Shown here: positions 28,856 through 39,792 of the stretch, piece after piece
Position numbering within the stretch: position 1 is the stretch's first letter
Layout: each line of letters begins with the position of its first letter
Assembly (NCBI RefSeq): GCF_018224015.1
Contig: NZ_JAGPOT010000025.1
Span: 35,811 to 99,810, forward strand
Length of the DNA: 64,000 nt
Source: Pseudarthrobacter albicanus
Lineage (GTDB): Bacteria; Actinomycetota; Actinomycetes; Actinomycetales; Micrococcaceae
Direction of reading: 5' to 3'
Notes under the pieces: generated by a model
Database searches by the model: none
The model's input: only the letters and a program-made list of their open reading frames with translations
What the model was told of the DNA's origin: nothing
Program-made: the position numbers and the translations under genes

Positions 28856-29894
28856 CGGCCTTCAGCTTCGGCGATGCTTCGGTCTCGGCCGGCGGCTTCA
28901 CGCCGACGCCGAGCTTCTCCTTGATGAGGCGCTCGAGCTCGGCGGCCAGCTCAGGGTTGTCGCGCAGGAAGCGGCGGGAGTTCTCCATGCCCTGGCCCAG
29001 CTGGTCGCCGTCGTAGGTGAACCAGGAACCGGACTTCTTGATGATGCCGTGCTCGACACCCATGTCGATGATGCCGCCTTCGCGGGAAATGCCCTGGCCG
29101 TAGATGATGTCGAATTCGGCGATCTTGAAGGGCGGAGCCATCTTGTTCTTGACGATCTTGGCCTTGGTGCGGTTACCGACGGAGTCCGCGCCCTCCTTGA
29201 GGGTCTGGATCCGGCGGACGTCGATTCGGATGGACGCGTAGAACTTCAGCGCCTTGCCGCCGGTGGTGGTTTCCGGGGAGCCGAAGAACACGCCGATCTT
29301 TTCGCGCAACTGGTTGATGAAGATGGCGGTGGTCTTGGTCTGGCTAAGCCGGCCGGTGATCTTACGCAGGGCCTGGCTCATCAGGCGGGCCTGGAGGCCG
29401 ACGTGGCTGTCGCCCATGTCGCCTTCGATTTCGGCACGGGGAACCAGCGCGGCGACGGAGTCGATGACGATGACGTCGAGGGAGCCGGAGCCGATGAGCA
29501 TGTCCATGATCTCCAGGGCCTGCTCGCCGGTGTCCGGCTGCGAGACCAGGAGGGCGTCGGTGTCCACGCCCAGCCTGGCAGCGTATTCGGGATCGAGGGC
29601 GTGTTCGGCGTCGATGAAGGCGGCGATGCCGCCCATGCGCTGGGCGCTGGCCACCGCGTGCAGTGCCACGGTGGTCTTACCGGAGGATTCCGGACCGTAG
29701 ATCTCAACGATGCGGCCGCGGGGCAGTCCGCCAATTCCCAAGGCTATGTCCAGTGCAATCGAGCCGGTCGGGATGACCTCGATCGGCGCACGGACTTCGT
29801 CGCCCAGTCGCATGACGGACCCTTTGCCGAACTGCTTGTCAATCTGGGCAAGCGCTGCTTCGAGCGCCTTTTCACGATCCGGGGCTGCGGCCAT
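28842..29894 (-). CDS. recA: Recombinase RecA
   Basis: A 350-residue RecA. Walker [16 protein letters not shown], the Walker B-type stretch [16 protein letters not shown], loop L1 [18 protein letters not shown] and loop L2 [16 protein letters not shown] are all intact. There is no intein. It filaments on single-stranded DNA, drives strand exchange and triggers LexA self-cleavage. The ATG at 29894 is followed by [15 protein letters not shown], the usual actinobacterial start. An SOS box stands 145 bases upstream, and recX overlaps its end. Confidence 0.98.
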   Translation of the reverse strand: MAAAPDREKALEAALAQIDKQFGKGSVMRLGDEVRAPIEVIPTGSIALDIALGIGGLPRGRIVEIYGPESSGKTTVALHAVASAQRMGGIAAFIDAEHALDPEYAARLGVDTDALLVSQPDTGEQALEIMDMLIGSGSLDVIVIDSVAALVPRAEIEGDMGDSHVGLQARLMSQALRKITGRLSQTKTTAIFINQLREKIGVFFGSPETTTGGKALKFYASIRIDVRRIQTLKEGADSVGNRTKAKIVKNKMAPPFKIAEFDIIYGQGISREGGIIDMGVEHGIIKKSGSWFTYDGDQLGQGMENSRRFLRDNPELAAELERLIKEKLGVGVKPPAETEASPKLKAVDGF

Positions 29895-30038
29895 GGTTCA
29901 CACCTCTAATGCTTTCTCGCTGTGGAGTGGCCGTTGCGGCCGTTTTTCTGTCATCACTGACGCTAATGCCACCCGCCGACAATATTGCCGGCCGACGTCG
30001 CGCATGTGGAAAACGCTCTGAAAAAAGCATAGCCCTAT

Positions 30039-30054
30039 CCGAACAGATATTCGA
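30039..30054. promoter_or_regulatory. SOS box upstream of recA
   Basis: CCGAACAGATATTCGA, an inverted repeat with CGAAC and TTCG half-sites like the LexA boxes near lexA. It lies in the 249-base gap between recA and the DUF3046 gene, about 145 bases before recA. Confidence 0.85.
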
Positions 30055-30143
30055 ACAATCGGGGGGTGTGTCAACGCCGGCCTTCCTCGGCCGGGCCGCC
30101 GGCGGCCCTCCGGCCGCCGTTGTGAAAGGTTGTCTAACGCGTT

Positions 30144-30362
30144 TTAACGCGGTTTAACGTCGCGGCCCAGCCGCCGCTCGGGCGGGACGTCCTGGACGTC
30201 GCACAGAGCGAGCCAGACCTGCCGCGGCGGAACACCGGCACCCAGGGCCTGCTCGGCCGTACGGTCCCCGACGCCCGCCAGGACCAGGGAACTGGCGACG
30301 ACGCGGGAGTATCCGGCCCCGAACTCGTCGTCCATGAGCCGCCAAAAGTCACTGATTCGCAC
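30144..30362 (-). CDS. DUF3046 protein
   Basis: A 72-residue protein, MRISDFWRLMDDEFGAGYSR at the start and GVPPRQVWLALCDVQDVPPE later, matching DUF3046, which is found next to recA in actinobacteria. GTG start at 30362. No membrane segment. Function unknown; the predicted helices could give a small DNA- or protein-binding bundle. Confidence 0.85.
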   Translation of the reverse strand: MRISDFWRLMDDEFGAGYSRVVASSLVLAGVGDRTAEQALGAGVPPRQVWLALCDVQDVPPERRLGRDVKPR

Positions 30363-30403
30363 CGATAAAGTCTCTCACGGCGCGGGACCCTAGAATTGTT
30401 GCC

Positions 30404-30913
30404 ATGAGCAACCCAATCGAAGGACCCGGCGCCTCCGGCGGTGCCGAGGACCCCACGGAGGCGGCGCTGACCGCCGTCGAGCACCAGATAAGCGTGCTCT
30501 GGCGCCGCGGCCGTTCCGTTTCCCATCAGCTGTCGCGCCAGGTCCACCCGGACATGGAACCGGCCGCCTATGGCCTCCTCAGCGTGATCCGCCGCCAGGG
30601 TCCCATCCGCCTGACCGAACTGGCCTCGAGCATCGGCGTCGGCAAGCCCTCCGTGAGCCGGCAGATCGCTTTCCTTGAAAGCCTGGGCCTGGTATCCAAG
30701 GAAGCCGACCCCCTCGACGGCCGCGCGCAGTCCATCAGGCTCACCCCCCGGGGCGAGGAGAAAATGCACCAGGTGCAGGACGCCCGGCGCGAGGTCTTCC
30801 GGGAACGGCTGGCGGAGTGGCCGCCGGAGGAACTGCAGACGCTCGCCACCTACATGGCAAAGCTGAACGCCATCTACGAACGGGACGGCTTCCCCAAGGA
30901 CGAGACCGCCTAG
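30404..30913 (+). CDS. MarR family transcriptional regulator
   Basis: A 169-residue winged-helix regulator. The recognition part is IRLTELASSIGVGKPSVSRQ, followed by the wing KEADPLDGRAQSIRLTPRGE. It is divergent from the DUF3046 gene with a 41-base gap, so it could control that gene and itself; no obvious palindrome is visible in the gap. Ligand and targets unknown. A strong terminator follows about 70 bases after the stop. Confidence 0.88.
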   Translation: MSNPIEGPGASGGAEDPTEAALTAVEHQISVLWRRGRSVSHQLSRQVHPDMEPAAYGLLSVIRRQGPIRLTELASSIGVGKPSVSRQIAFLESLGLVSKEADPLDGRAQSIRLTPRGEEKMHQVQDARREVFRERLAEWPPEELQTLATYMAKLNAIYERDGFPKDETA

Positions 30914-30985
30914 CGTACTACCCGGCGCACCCGCTGGCCGGAGGCGTGGCCCGCAGCACGGCCCGCAGCACGGCCCGCGACGAAG

Positions 30986-31014
30986 AAGGCCCCCGGCACG
31001 TAGCCGGGGGCCTT
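30986..31014. terminator. Hairpin terminator between MarR gene and clgR
   Basis: AAGGCCCCCGGC-ACGTA-GCCGGGGGCCTT makes a 12-bp stem and is followed by CTC/TC. It lies between convergent genes and could serve both. Just upstream is a 12-bp tandem word (gcccgcagcacg twice, then gcccgcgacg). Confidence 0.85.
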
Positions 31015-31046
31015 CTCATCAGAGTAGTAGCGGCTTTGGACTCGGC

Positions 31047-31499
31047 CTAGCGTGCGCCGGAGAGCAGCCCCTTGGCCAGTTCCTCGTTCAGGTCCGAGTT
31101 GAGTTCCCGGTCCAGGTCGCGGCCATAGCGCTGCGCGAACTCCTGCGGAACGGTGTCAGGAACTGCGACGCCCTCGGCGACGGCGACGCGGTCGCTGACT
31201 TCACGGAGCATCAGCGAGAGCGGCACTTCCAGGGCCGAGCAGATCGAGGACAGCAGCTCCGAGGAGGCTTCCTTCTGGCCGCGTTCCACTTCACTCAGGT
31301 AGCCCAGGGAAACGCGGGCGCTGTGCGAGACTTCGCGGAGGGTACGGCCTTGGCGTTGGCGGACATCGCGAAGCACATCACCGATTTCGTGACGAAGTAC
31401 AACCATCTTGCGCCCCTTCTGTTCGCTCTTTGCCTGATCGGCGAGGCCCACATCCTTCCAGCGGACAACGCCGTTTACGGATACGGGCTGCTTTACCAT
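31047..31499 (-). CDS. clgR: XRE-type regulator ClgR
   Basis: The helix-turn-helix [20 protein letters not shown] then [20 protein letters not shown] matches ClgR, the actinobacterial activator of clp protease genes. Gene order ftsK-pgsA-cinA-clgR near recA also fits. Starts at 31562, 31499 or 31406 are all in frame. I take 31499 (150 residues, [10 protein letters not shown]) because an inverted repeat at 31529-31547 would lie inside a longer version; the ATG at 31406 ([10 protein letters not shown]) has AAGGGG six bases upstream and would give the shorter form usual elsewhere. The C-terminus [10 protein letters not shown] with small residues may be a protease tag, as ClgR is a Clp substrate. 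Confidence 0.87.
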   Translation of the reverse strand: MVKQPVSVNGVVRWKDVGLADQAKSEQKGRKMVVLRHEIGDVLRDVRQRQGRTLREVSHSARVSLGYLSEVERGQKEASSELLSSICSALEVPLSLMLREVSDRVAVAEGVAVPDTVPQEFAQRYGRDLDRELNSDLNEELAKGLLSGAR

Positions 31500-31528
31500 C
31501 TGTATCGCCTTGCTCCCTCGTAAGTCGA

Positions 31529-31547
31529 GTTCGCCATCACAGCGAAC
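31529..31547. promoter_or_regulatory. Inverted repeat upstream of clgR, candidate autoregulatory operator
   Basis: GTTCGC-N7-GCGAAC, perfect half-sites 30 bases before the chosen clgR start. Half-sites look like the ClgR motif known in Streptomyces (GTTCGC-N5-GCG), but the spacer is seven rather than five, so the assignment is tentative. Confidence 0.5.
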
Positions 31548-31650
31548 AATTGATGCCTTCATCCTAGGCGCCTCCTATATTCGGAGGCGACACAATGTAA
31601 CAACTATTAGGAATCAACTTTTGTTCCCGGCAACATTACGCCCGGCAGCT

Positions 31651-32154
31651 TCAGGAAGATAGGGCTTCGAGCAGGCGCTCCAGGGCGGCGGCGCAGGCGA
31701 GGGCACGGATTTCCGGCCGGCTTCCCTCGAAGGCGTAGCCGTACGACGTCGACCCGTCCGCCGTGGCGAGGCCGATGAAGACGGTGCCGACGGCCTTTCC
31801 GTCGTGCGGCTCCGGGCCGGCCACACCGGTGGTGGACACCCCGATGTCGGCGCCGCAGATCCTCCGCGCCCCGGCGGCCATCGCCGCGGCGACCTGCCCG
31901 TCCACGGAGCCGACGGCGTCGAGCAGTTCGCGCGGCACCCCCAGCACATCGACTTTGACCGCGTTCTGGTAGGACACGACGCCGCCCTGCAGCATTTCGG
32001 AGGCTCCGGGGGTGTCGGCCAGCATGGCGGCCAGCATGCCGGCGGTGAGGGATTCGCCGGTGGCCACTGTCAGCCCGCGGCCGATGGCGCCGTCGACCGC
32101 CTGGCCGGCGATGCGGTGCAGGTTGGGGTGAAGATTGGGGTTCAGATCGGTCAT
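31651..32154 (-). CDS. cinA: CinA-family nicotinamide-nucleotide amidohydrolase (C-terminal type)
   Basis: A 167-residue PncC-type domain without the N-terminal molybdopterin-binding domain. The active-site block TVATGESLTAGMLAAMLADT and GVVSYQNAVKVDVLGV and STTGVAGPEPHDGKAVGTVF are intact. It deamidates NMN in NAD recycling. ATGA overlap with the pgsA stop implies coupling. Same order as in other actinobacteria, with clgR following. Confidence 0.92.
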   Translation of the reverse strand: MTDLNPNLHPNLHRIAGQAVDGAIGRGLTVATGESLTAGMLAAMLADTPGASEMLQGGVVSYQNAVKVDVLGVPRELLDAVGSVDGQVAAAMAAGARRICGADIGVSTTGVAGPEPHDGKAVGTVFIGLATADGSTSYGYAFEGSRPEIRALACAAALERLLEALSS

Positions 32155-32792
32155 GCCTTGCCCTCCTGGACGTCCTGTTTCTTTGCCCTGATGCCGCTGG
32201 AACGCAGCTTGAGCGCCTCGATGACGTACTCGCCGCCGGTCCAGAGCGTGATGGCCAGGGCCACCATCATGACCGCGAAGGCGAGGCCGCCGAGCCACGG
32301 CGTGAGGGAGGCCAGCGGAATGATGTAGAGGAAAATGGCCGCGGTCTGCACGACGGTTTTGAGCTTTCCGCCGCGCGAGGCCGGAATCACGCCGTAACGG
32401 ATGACGAAGAAACGCAGGGCCGTGATGCCCCATTCCCGCACCAGGATCAGGATGGTGACCCACCAGGGAAGCTCCTGGAGCAGCGAGAGCATGACCAGGG
32501 CGGAGCCGATCAGGAGCTTGTCCGCGATCGGGTCCGCGATCTTGCCGAAGTCCGTCACGAGCCCGCGGCTGCGGGCGATGTCGCCGTCGAGCTTGTCGGT
32601 GTAGATGGCCACGGCGAACAGCGCGGCGGCAATCCAGCGCCAGAGTCCGTTCTGCGGGTGCAGTCCGGGGGCATCGGCGACGAGCAGCCAGACGAAGAAG
32701 GGCACCAGCACAATCCGCAGCATCGTCAGGATGTTCGGCAGGTTCCAGATCCGCGCGGCGGGCCCGGGGCTGTTCGCTTCGGAGCTAGTCAC
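32151..32792 (-). CDS. pgsA: CDP-diacylglycerol-glycerol-3-phosphate phosphatidyltransferase
   Basis: A 213-residue membrane enzyme with several hydrophobic segments. The CDP-alcohol phosphotransferase motif DG-x2-AR-x8-G-x3-D-x3-D is seen as DGDIARSRGLVTDFGKIADP plus IAD. It makes phosphatidylglycerol phosphate. In actinobacteria pgsA1/pgsA2 paralogues exist; the ftsK-cinA context favours the PgsA2 copy. Nine bases separate it from ftsK. Confidence 0.93.
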   Translation of the reverse strand: MTSSEANSPGPAARIWNLPNILTMLRIVLVPFFVWLLVADAPGLHPQNGLWRWIAAALFAVAIYTDKLDGDIARSRGLVTDFGKIADPIADKLLIGSALVMLSLLQELPWWVTILILVREWGITALRFFVIRYGVIPASRGGKLKTVVQTAAIFLYIIPLASLTPWLGGLAFAVMMVALAITLWTGGEYVIEALKLRSSGIRAKKQDVQEGKA

Positions 32793-32801
32793 CCTCCTAG
32801 G

Positions 32802-35756
32802 CTACCGTCCGGTGAGCGACCAGGCGTCCTCGGAGCCGTCTTCATCCCCGCCGGACCCGCCGTCGGCGCCGTCGGCACCGTCAAAGTAGTGCACCGACTG
32901 GGCCCGCTGGTCCAGATCGGCGGCGACGAGGTCCTCGGCGTAGCCGCCCTGGGCGATGTTGGCGTTCGCGTTATCGCTCAGCGCGGCCGTCTGGGAATCG
33001 GCGACGGCGGGCACGTCCAGGCCGTTCATCGCGGCCAGGACGGCGGCGAGGTCGTCCGGCTTCACAAGGACGTCGCGGGCCTTGGACCCCTCGGAGGGGC
33101 CCACCACTCCCCTGGATTCGAGCAGGTCCATGAGCCGGCCGGCCTTCGCAAAACCGACGCGGAGCTTGCGCTGCAGCATCGAGGTGGAGCCGAACTGGGT
33201 GGTGACCACAAGTTCGGTGGCCTGCAGCAGGACATCGAGGTCGTCCCCGATGTCGTCGTCGATCTGCTTCTTGGGCGCGTCGGGGGCGACGTCGTCACGG
33301 TAGACGGCCTTGAGCTGGCCCTTGACGTGTTCGACGACATTGTGGATCTCGGATTCAGTGACCCAGGCGCCCTGCACGCGCATGGCCTTGGAGGCGCCCA
33401 TGGGCAGGAAGAGCGCGTCGCCCTGGCCGATCAGTTTCTCGGCCCCCGGCTGGTCCAGGACCACGCGGGAGTCGGTGACGGAGGACGTCGCGAACGCCAT
33501 CCGGGAGGGCACATTGGCCTTGATCAGGCCGGTGACGACGTCCACTGAAGGGCGCTGGGTGGCGAGGACCAGGTGGATGCCGGCCGCGCGGGCCAGCTGG
33601 GTGATCCGGACGATGGAATCCTCGACGTCGCGCGGGGCCACCATCATGAGGTCGGCGAGCTCGTCCACGATCACCAGCAGGTACGGGTAGGGCCGGATGA
33701 CCCGCTTGGAACCCTCCGGCGGGATGACCTTGCCGGCCCGGACGCCCTTGTTGAAGTCGTCGATGTGTTTGAAGCCGTAATTGGCGAGGTCGTCGTACCG
33801 GGCGTCCATTTCCCGGACCACCCACTGCAGGGCCTCGGCGGCCTTCTTCGGGTTGGTGATGATGGGCGTGATGAGGTGCGGGACGCCTTCGTAGGCGGTG
33901 AGTTCCACGCGCTTGGGGTCCACCATGACCATGCGGACCTCGTCGGGGGTGGCGCGCATCAGGATGGAGGTGATCATGGCGTTGACGAACGCCGACTTGC
34001 CGGCACCCGTGGCGCCGGCCACCAGGAGGTGCGGCATCTTGGCGAGGTTTGCGACAACGTAGCCGCCCTCGACGTCCTTGCCGACGCCGATCACCATGGG
34101 GTGCTCCGTGCGGCGGGCGTTCTGGCTGCGCAGCACGTCGCCCAGCGACACGGTCTCGCGGTCCGTGTTGGGGATCTCGATGCCGATCGCGGACCTGCCG
34201 GGAATGGGGCTCAGGATGCGCACGTCGGAGCTGGCCACGGCATAGGAGATGTTCTTGGACAGGGCGGTGACGCGTTCCACCTTGGTGCCCGGGGACAGCT
34301 CGATTTCGTACCGCGTGACCGTGGGGCCGCGGCTGAAGCCGGTGACCTGGGCCTCGACATTGAACTGGTTGAGGGTCTCCGTCAGCGAGGCCACGATCGC
34401 GTCGTTGGCCTCGGTGCGCTCCTTGGGGACGGAGCCCGGGGTCAGCACATCCGACGCCGGCAGCGTGTAGGTGACGTCGCCGGCCAGGGAGAGCTGTTCG
34501 GTACGCTGCGGAATCGGCGTCGGCAGCGGGGGCGGGGCGGCCGGGCGGGAGGGAACCTGCGCGGCGGCGGCAACGGCCGCGGCACCGGGCGCCGGGGCGG
34601 CCGGGTTCAGCGATCCCGCGGCCACCATGCCCGGGGTGACGAGCGGGATGGCCTCGGTGGCGTTCTCCCCCGCCAATCCGGAGACACTGCCGGCGGTGCT
34701 GCCTGCTGCAGTACCAAGGCCCTGGGCCGCCTTGATCTTCCCGACGGCGATCTCGGCCAGGGTGGGCCGGCGCACGCCGGGCGCCACTGAGGTGGAGCCC
34801 GCGGCTCCCCCTGCCTCCCCGGCAACGTCGTCGTCGTCGATGAGGGCATGCTCGAACGCTTCGTCGCCGACGTAGCCTTCGAGGCGGGCATCGGCGTCGT
34901 GGTCCTTGCCGAAGAGGCGCCGGCGCTTCTTCCTGGGCGGGGCCGCGGCGGCGTCGTTTTCGTACAGGTAGCTGCGGTCGTGGCCACCGCCGTCGCCGTC
35001 CTGCAGGTCGATCCCCATCAGGTGTTCATAGGCGTCCCGCAGCCGGCCGGGAATGGCGCCGAAGGGGGTGGCCGTGATGATGAGCAGGGAGACGAAGGCG
35101 AGCACGCTGTAGACCGCCACCGGGACCGAGGCATGGAGGGCAGCCAGAGGCGCGGCGGCCAGGTAGCCGAGCATGCCGCCCGCGCGGCGCAGCCCGTCGA
35201 AGCCGTCGGCGACGGCAGGCTGCCCGCCGATGATATGGGCAAGGCCGGAGCCGGCAAGGGTCATGATCAGGAAGCCGATCCCGATCCGGTTGTTGCCGCG
35301 GCCGTCAACGGGCTGGCGGAACAGCCGGAAGGCGCAGACAAAGAGCATAAGCGGCAGCAGCAGGGCCATGGCGCCGAACGTGCCGTTGACGACCCCGAAG
35401 ACCAGGTCCGGGAGCCAGCCCCGGAAACCCCACCAGGCGAAGGTGGCGATGAAGACGCCGAGCGCAAGGTTGAACAGGGCGGCGCCATCGCGGCGTTCCC
35501 CGGGGGCGAGATCGCTGACGTCCTGGCCGATCCGCCGGATGCCGGCACCGACGACGTGGCCCAGGCCAAGCCAGGCTCCGGCCACCATCCGCACCAGCCA
35601 GGGCTGCTTCGGCTCCACGGCGGCCAGTTGCCGGGTGCGCGCGGTTCCCTGCGGCCGGCCGGTTTTGGATGCGGCCGTGCCGGAGCTCCGGCCCGTGGAG
35701 CTGCCTGATTTGCCGCTTGAGTTTCCTCTAGGCGCGGGGGAAGTACGTGTCGCCAT
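32802..35756 (-). CDS. ftsK: DNA translocase FtsK/SpoIIIE
   Basis: A 984-residue protein. After a basic Ser/Gly/Thr-rich head of about 60 residues come four to five membrane helices, a proline/alanine-rich linker, and a motor domain with Walker A GATGAGKSAFVNAMI and Walker B YLLVIVDELADLMM. The C-terminal gamma winged helix reads LRVGFAKAGRLMDLLESRGV. It pumps chromosome DNA at the septum toward dif. I chose the ATG at 35756 (MATRTSPAPRG); the longer version adds a Pro/Gly/Arg head with no SD. Heads the ftsK-pgsA-cinA run. Confidence 0.95.
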   Translation of the reverse strand: MATRTSPAPRGNSSGKSGSSTGRSSGTAASKTGRPQGTARTRQLAAVEPKQPWLVRMVAGAWLGLGHVVGAGIRRIGQDVSDLAPGERRDGAALFNLALGVFIATFAWWGFRGWLPDLVFGVVNGTFGAMALLLPLMLFVCAFRLFRQPVDGRGNNRIGIGFLIMTLAGSGLAHIIGGQPAVADGFDGLRRAGGMLGYLAAAPLAALHASVPVAVYSVLAFVSLLIITATPFGAIPGRLRDAYEHLMGIDLQDGDGGGHDRSYLYENDAAAAPPRKKRRRLFGKDHDADARLEGYVGDEAFEHALIDDDDVAGEAGGAAGSTSVAPGVRRPTLAEIAVGKIKAAQGLGTAAGSTAGSVSGLAGENATEAIPLVTPGMVAAGSLNPAAPAPGAAAVAAAAQVPSRPAAPPPLPTPIPQRTEQLSLAGDVTYTLPASDVLTPGSVPKERTEANDAIVASLTETLNQFNVEAQVTGFSRGPTVTRYEIELSPGTKVERVTALSKNISYAVASSDVRILSPIPGRSAIGIEIPNTDRETVSLGDVLRSQNARRTEHPMVIGVGKDVEGGYVVANLAKMPHLLVAGATGAGKSAFVNAMITSILMRATPDEVRMVMVDPKRVELTAYEGVPHLITPIITNPKKAAEALQWVVREMDARYDDLANYGFKHIDDFNKGVRAGKVIPPEGSKRVIRPYPYLLVIVDELADLMMVAPRDVEDSIVRITQLARAAGIHLVLATQRPSVDVVTGLIKANVPSRMAFATSSVTDSRVVLDQPGAEKLIGQGDALFLPMGASKAMRVQGAWVTESEIHNVVEHVKGQLKAVYRDDVAPDAPKKQIDDDIGDDLDVLLQATELVVTTQFGSTSMLQRKLRVGFAKAGRLMDLLESRGVVGPSEGSKARDVLVKPDDLAAVLAAMNGLDVPAVADSQTAALSDNANANIAQGGYAEDLVAADLDQRAQSVHYFDGADGADGGSGGDEDGSEDAWSLTGR

Positions 35757-36005
35757 ACCTGCCACGGTACCCGATCCCGGGCCGGAAACCCCGGATTTCC
35801 GGGCTTTCCGGGAGCCATGTTGGATCGGGCGGGCACCGGTTTCCCGACTGTGTCCTATCTGCGTCCCGCCAGGGCCGGGGCGCCCCGGCATGCAGGAACG
35901 GCCTCCCCCGCCTGCGGCAGCCGGGTGGCTGCCAGCAGGCCGGGAAGGCCGCGTCTGGGTTGTGCTTGAGCGCTGGGCTTGGGCGCTGAGCGCGCGCGTG
36001 GGCGC

Positions 36006-37697
<1,692 letters not shown>

Positions 37698-37757
37698 AGT
37701 GCACTACTTTCCAAGCGGAAACTGGACTGGTCTTGGCCGATCGGGAAAAACACCCGA

Positions 37758-38666
37758 TCAGGGAAAGACCAGCCCTGCTTCCGCCAAATCCTCGCGGATG
37801 GTTGCGATCTCGGCCTCGCCCGGCTCCACGAGGGGCAAACGGACAACCGAGTTGGGCAGGACTCCCTGCCACTTAAGAACCTGCTTGGCAGCTACAGCAC
37901 CCTGGATATGGGTCATCACTGCACGGACCACGGGGTCCAGTTCGAAATGTAAGGTGCGGGCGGTAGCAAAATCGCCCGCAAGTGCGGCGTCAATCATGGC
38001 GCGGAACTGGCGCGTCGCCACGTGCGCCGTGACGCTGACCAGGCCGACGGCGCCCGCTGCCATCCACGGCAGGGTCAGTCCGTCATCGCCGGAGTAGACA
38101 TCGAGGTCGGTGTTCGCCAGGACGCGGGTCACGGCCGCGAAGTCAGCCTTCGCGTCCTTGAGCGCCACAATCCGGGGATGGTCCGCGAGCCGGATCATGG
38201 TCTCGGGCAGGATCGGGACCCCGGCGCGGCCGGGGATGTCGTAGACCATGACGGGAAGGTCGGCGGCGTCGGCGACGGCTTCGATATGGGCCTGGATACC
38301 GGCCTGGCTCGGCTTGTTGTAGTACGGGGTGACGATCAGCTGCCCGTGGGCGCCGGCCTTGGCGGCGCGCTTGGCCATCTCGATCGAGTGCGAGGTGTGG
38401 TTGGTGCCGGTGCCGGCGATAACCTTGGCCCGGTCCCCCACCGCGTCGACGATGACGCGGAACAGCCGCTCTTTTTCGTCGTCCTCCAGCGTCGATGTTT
38501 CGCCGGTGGTGCCGGAGATGACGAGGGCGTCATTGCCATCGTCGACGAGCTTGCTGGCCAGCTCTGCGGACTTCTGGTAGTCGACTTGCCCGTCGGTGGT
38601 GAAAGGCGTGACCATGGCGGTCACAAGGGTTCCGAACGTGTACGAGCGAATGTCAGAGTCAGCCAT
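37758..38666 (-). CDS. dapA: 4-hydroxy-tetrahydrodipicolinate synthase
   Basis: A 302-residue aldolase of the DHDPS family. GTTGETSTLEDDEK holds the substrate-binding Thr pair, YDIPGRAGVP the conserved loop, and IVALKDAKADF the Schiff-base Lys. First committed step of lysine/DAP synthesis from pyruvate and aspartate semialdehyde. ATG at 38666 lacks an SD; TAACGT about 13 bases upstream could be the -10 of a near-leaderless transcript. Pairs with rnj. Confidence 0.95.
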   Translation of the reverse strand: MADSDIRSYTFGTLVTAMVTPFTTDGQVDYQKSAELASKLVDDGNDALVISGTTGETSTLEDDEKERLFRVIVDAVGDRAKVIAGTGTNHTSHSIEMAKRAAKAGAHGQLIVTPYYNKPSQAGIQAHIEAVADAADLPVMVYDIPGRAGVPILPETMIRLADHPRIVALKDAKADFAAVTRVLANTDLDVYSGDDGLTLPWMAAGAVGLVSVTAHVATRQFRAMIDAALAGDFATARTLHFELDPVVRAVMTHIQGAVAAKQVLKWQGVLPNSVVRLPLVEPGEAEIATIREDLAEAGLVFP

Positions 38667-38745
38667 GGTAAAAACGTTACCCTGTCCACGGCGTGTTAGG
38701 ACAATGGCGGCGGCGTGATGCGCGTCAAAGTCGGCGGTCCGCGCG

Positions 38746-39531
38746 TCATTGCGGTCCGGCCGCGGCACCCTTGGGCACTCCGTCCGGGGCCCGGCGTTCC
38801 AGGGCGCTGTGTTGCAGCGTCGCGGTCAGCACCTCCGTCCCCGTCCCGCCCGCCTGGCGGAGCGGGAGCCCGTCGGGGCCCCAGAAACCGCTCAGCCCGC
38901 AGGACGGACCGAGCGGCGTGGTGCCGCCCAGGTTGGCCAGCACGGTGAACATCCGGTTGTCCATGGCACGGGCCCCGAGGTGCAGGGCGAGCCGGTGGTC
39001 CTGCCCGGCCGTGTAGAGGCCCGAGACGGCGTAGATATCCGCGCCCGCCGCCGACGCGTCCCCCGCGTGGTCCGGATGGGCTGCGTCGAAGCAGATGGCC
39101 AGCGCGATCTTCCAGCCGTCGAGGTCCAGTACGGCTGCCCGCTCCCCGGCGCTGAAATGCTGCTGCTCGGGTCCGTGCAGCCTGGCTTTGAAGCCGGCCT
39201 CCACTACGCCGGTGGGATGGACGGCGAGCGAGGCCAGCCGCGGCGTGTCGTCCGGTTCCTTGAAGGCTGCGCCCACGACCGCGGTGATGCCGGTCCGCCG
39301 GCAGATCTCCCGGAGGCCGCCGAGCGTGTTGTCCGCTGTGGTCACCCACTGCCGGGGATCCGCCAACAGGTCCAGCTGATAGCCGATGAGGGACAGTTCC
39401 GGGAAGATCACGAGCCGGGCGCCGTGCGATTCGGCGTCCTCGATGAGGCGGATGTGCTCGGGCACGTTGGCGGCCAGGCCGCCGCCAAGGGCCTGGTACT
39501 GGATCGCGGAGAGCGTCAGCGCGGTGGTCAT
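38746..39531 (-). CDS. Carbon-nitrogen hydrolase (nitrilase superfamily)
   Basis: A 261-residue member. The catalytic triad is Glu in VIFPELSLIGYQ, Lys in EAGFKARLHGPEQ and Cys in ALAICFDAAHPDHA. It hydrolyses a non-peptide C-N bond such as an amide or N-carbamoyl group; the substrate is not clear from motifs. Starts at the ATG at 39531. The last 25 residues, Arg/Pro/Gly/Ala-rich, extend past the domain. Stands alone between dapA and the accessory patch. Confidence 0.87.
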   Translation of the reverse strand: MTTALTLSAIQYQALGGGLAANVPEHIRLIEDAESHGARLVIFPELSLIGYQLDLLADPRQWVTTADNTLGGLREICRRTGITAVVGAAFKEPDDTPRLASLAVHPTGVVEAGFKARLHGPEQQHFSAGERAAVLDLDGWKIALAICFDAAHPDHAGDASAAGADIYAVSGLYTAGQDHRLALHLGARAMDNRMFTVLANLGGTTPLGPSCGLSGFWGPDGLPLRQAGGTGTEVLTATLQHSALERRAPDGVPKGAAAGPQ

Positions 39532-39609
39532 GCTGCCATCCTAGGCATGCCGTGGCCCGGGCAGCAGGCCCTACAGCGGGGTGTCACCCGGCATGCCGCC
39601 CGCGGGCCT

Positions 39610-39792
39610 GTCAGGCAAGGCGCGGAGTCTGTCAGGCAGGCGGGGGCGCCCGGGGCGCCCCGGGGCCGGTCAGGCAAGGCGCGGGGCGCCCCGGGGCCGG
39701 TCAGGCAAGGCGCGGGGCGCCCCGGGGCCGGTCAGGCAGGCGGAGGGCCGCCCCGGGGCCAGTCAGGCAGGCGGAGGGCCGCCGCCGGGGGG
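39610..39792. repeat. 31-bp minisatellite array
   Basis: The word gtcaggca recurs at 39669, 39700, 39731 and 39762 with an exact period of 31; looser copies begin at 39610 and 39631. The first two regular copies are identical. Units lie head to tail with no spacers. The period is not a multiple of three, and the minus-strand gene ends inside the last copy, so the array is non-coding. Confidence 0.92.

Noticed and set aside
31500..31562. Longer clgR start at 31562 with a good AGGAGG
   Set aside because: It would place the inverted repeat at 31529-31547 inside the gene, and the extra 21 residues are not ClgR-like. Not excluded, but less likely.
35874..35889. GCCGGGGCGCCCCGGC palindrome between ftsK and RNase J
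   Set aside because: Short GC-only palindromes are common here; there is no T run or link to a regulator.
39610..39792. Possible CRISPR array (31-bp regular repeats)
   Set aside because: Units touch each other with no unique spacers and no cas genes are near. It is a minisatellite.
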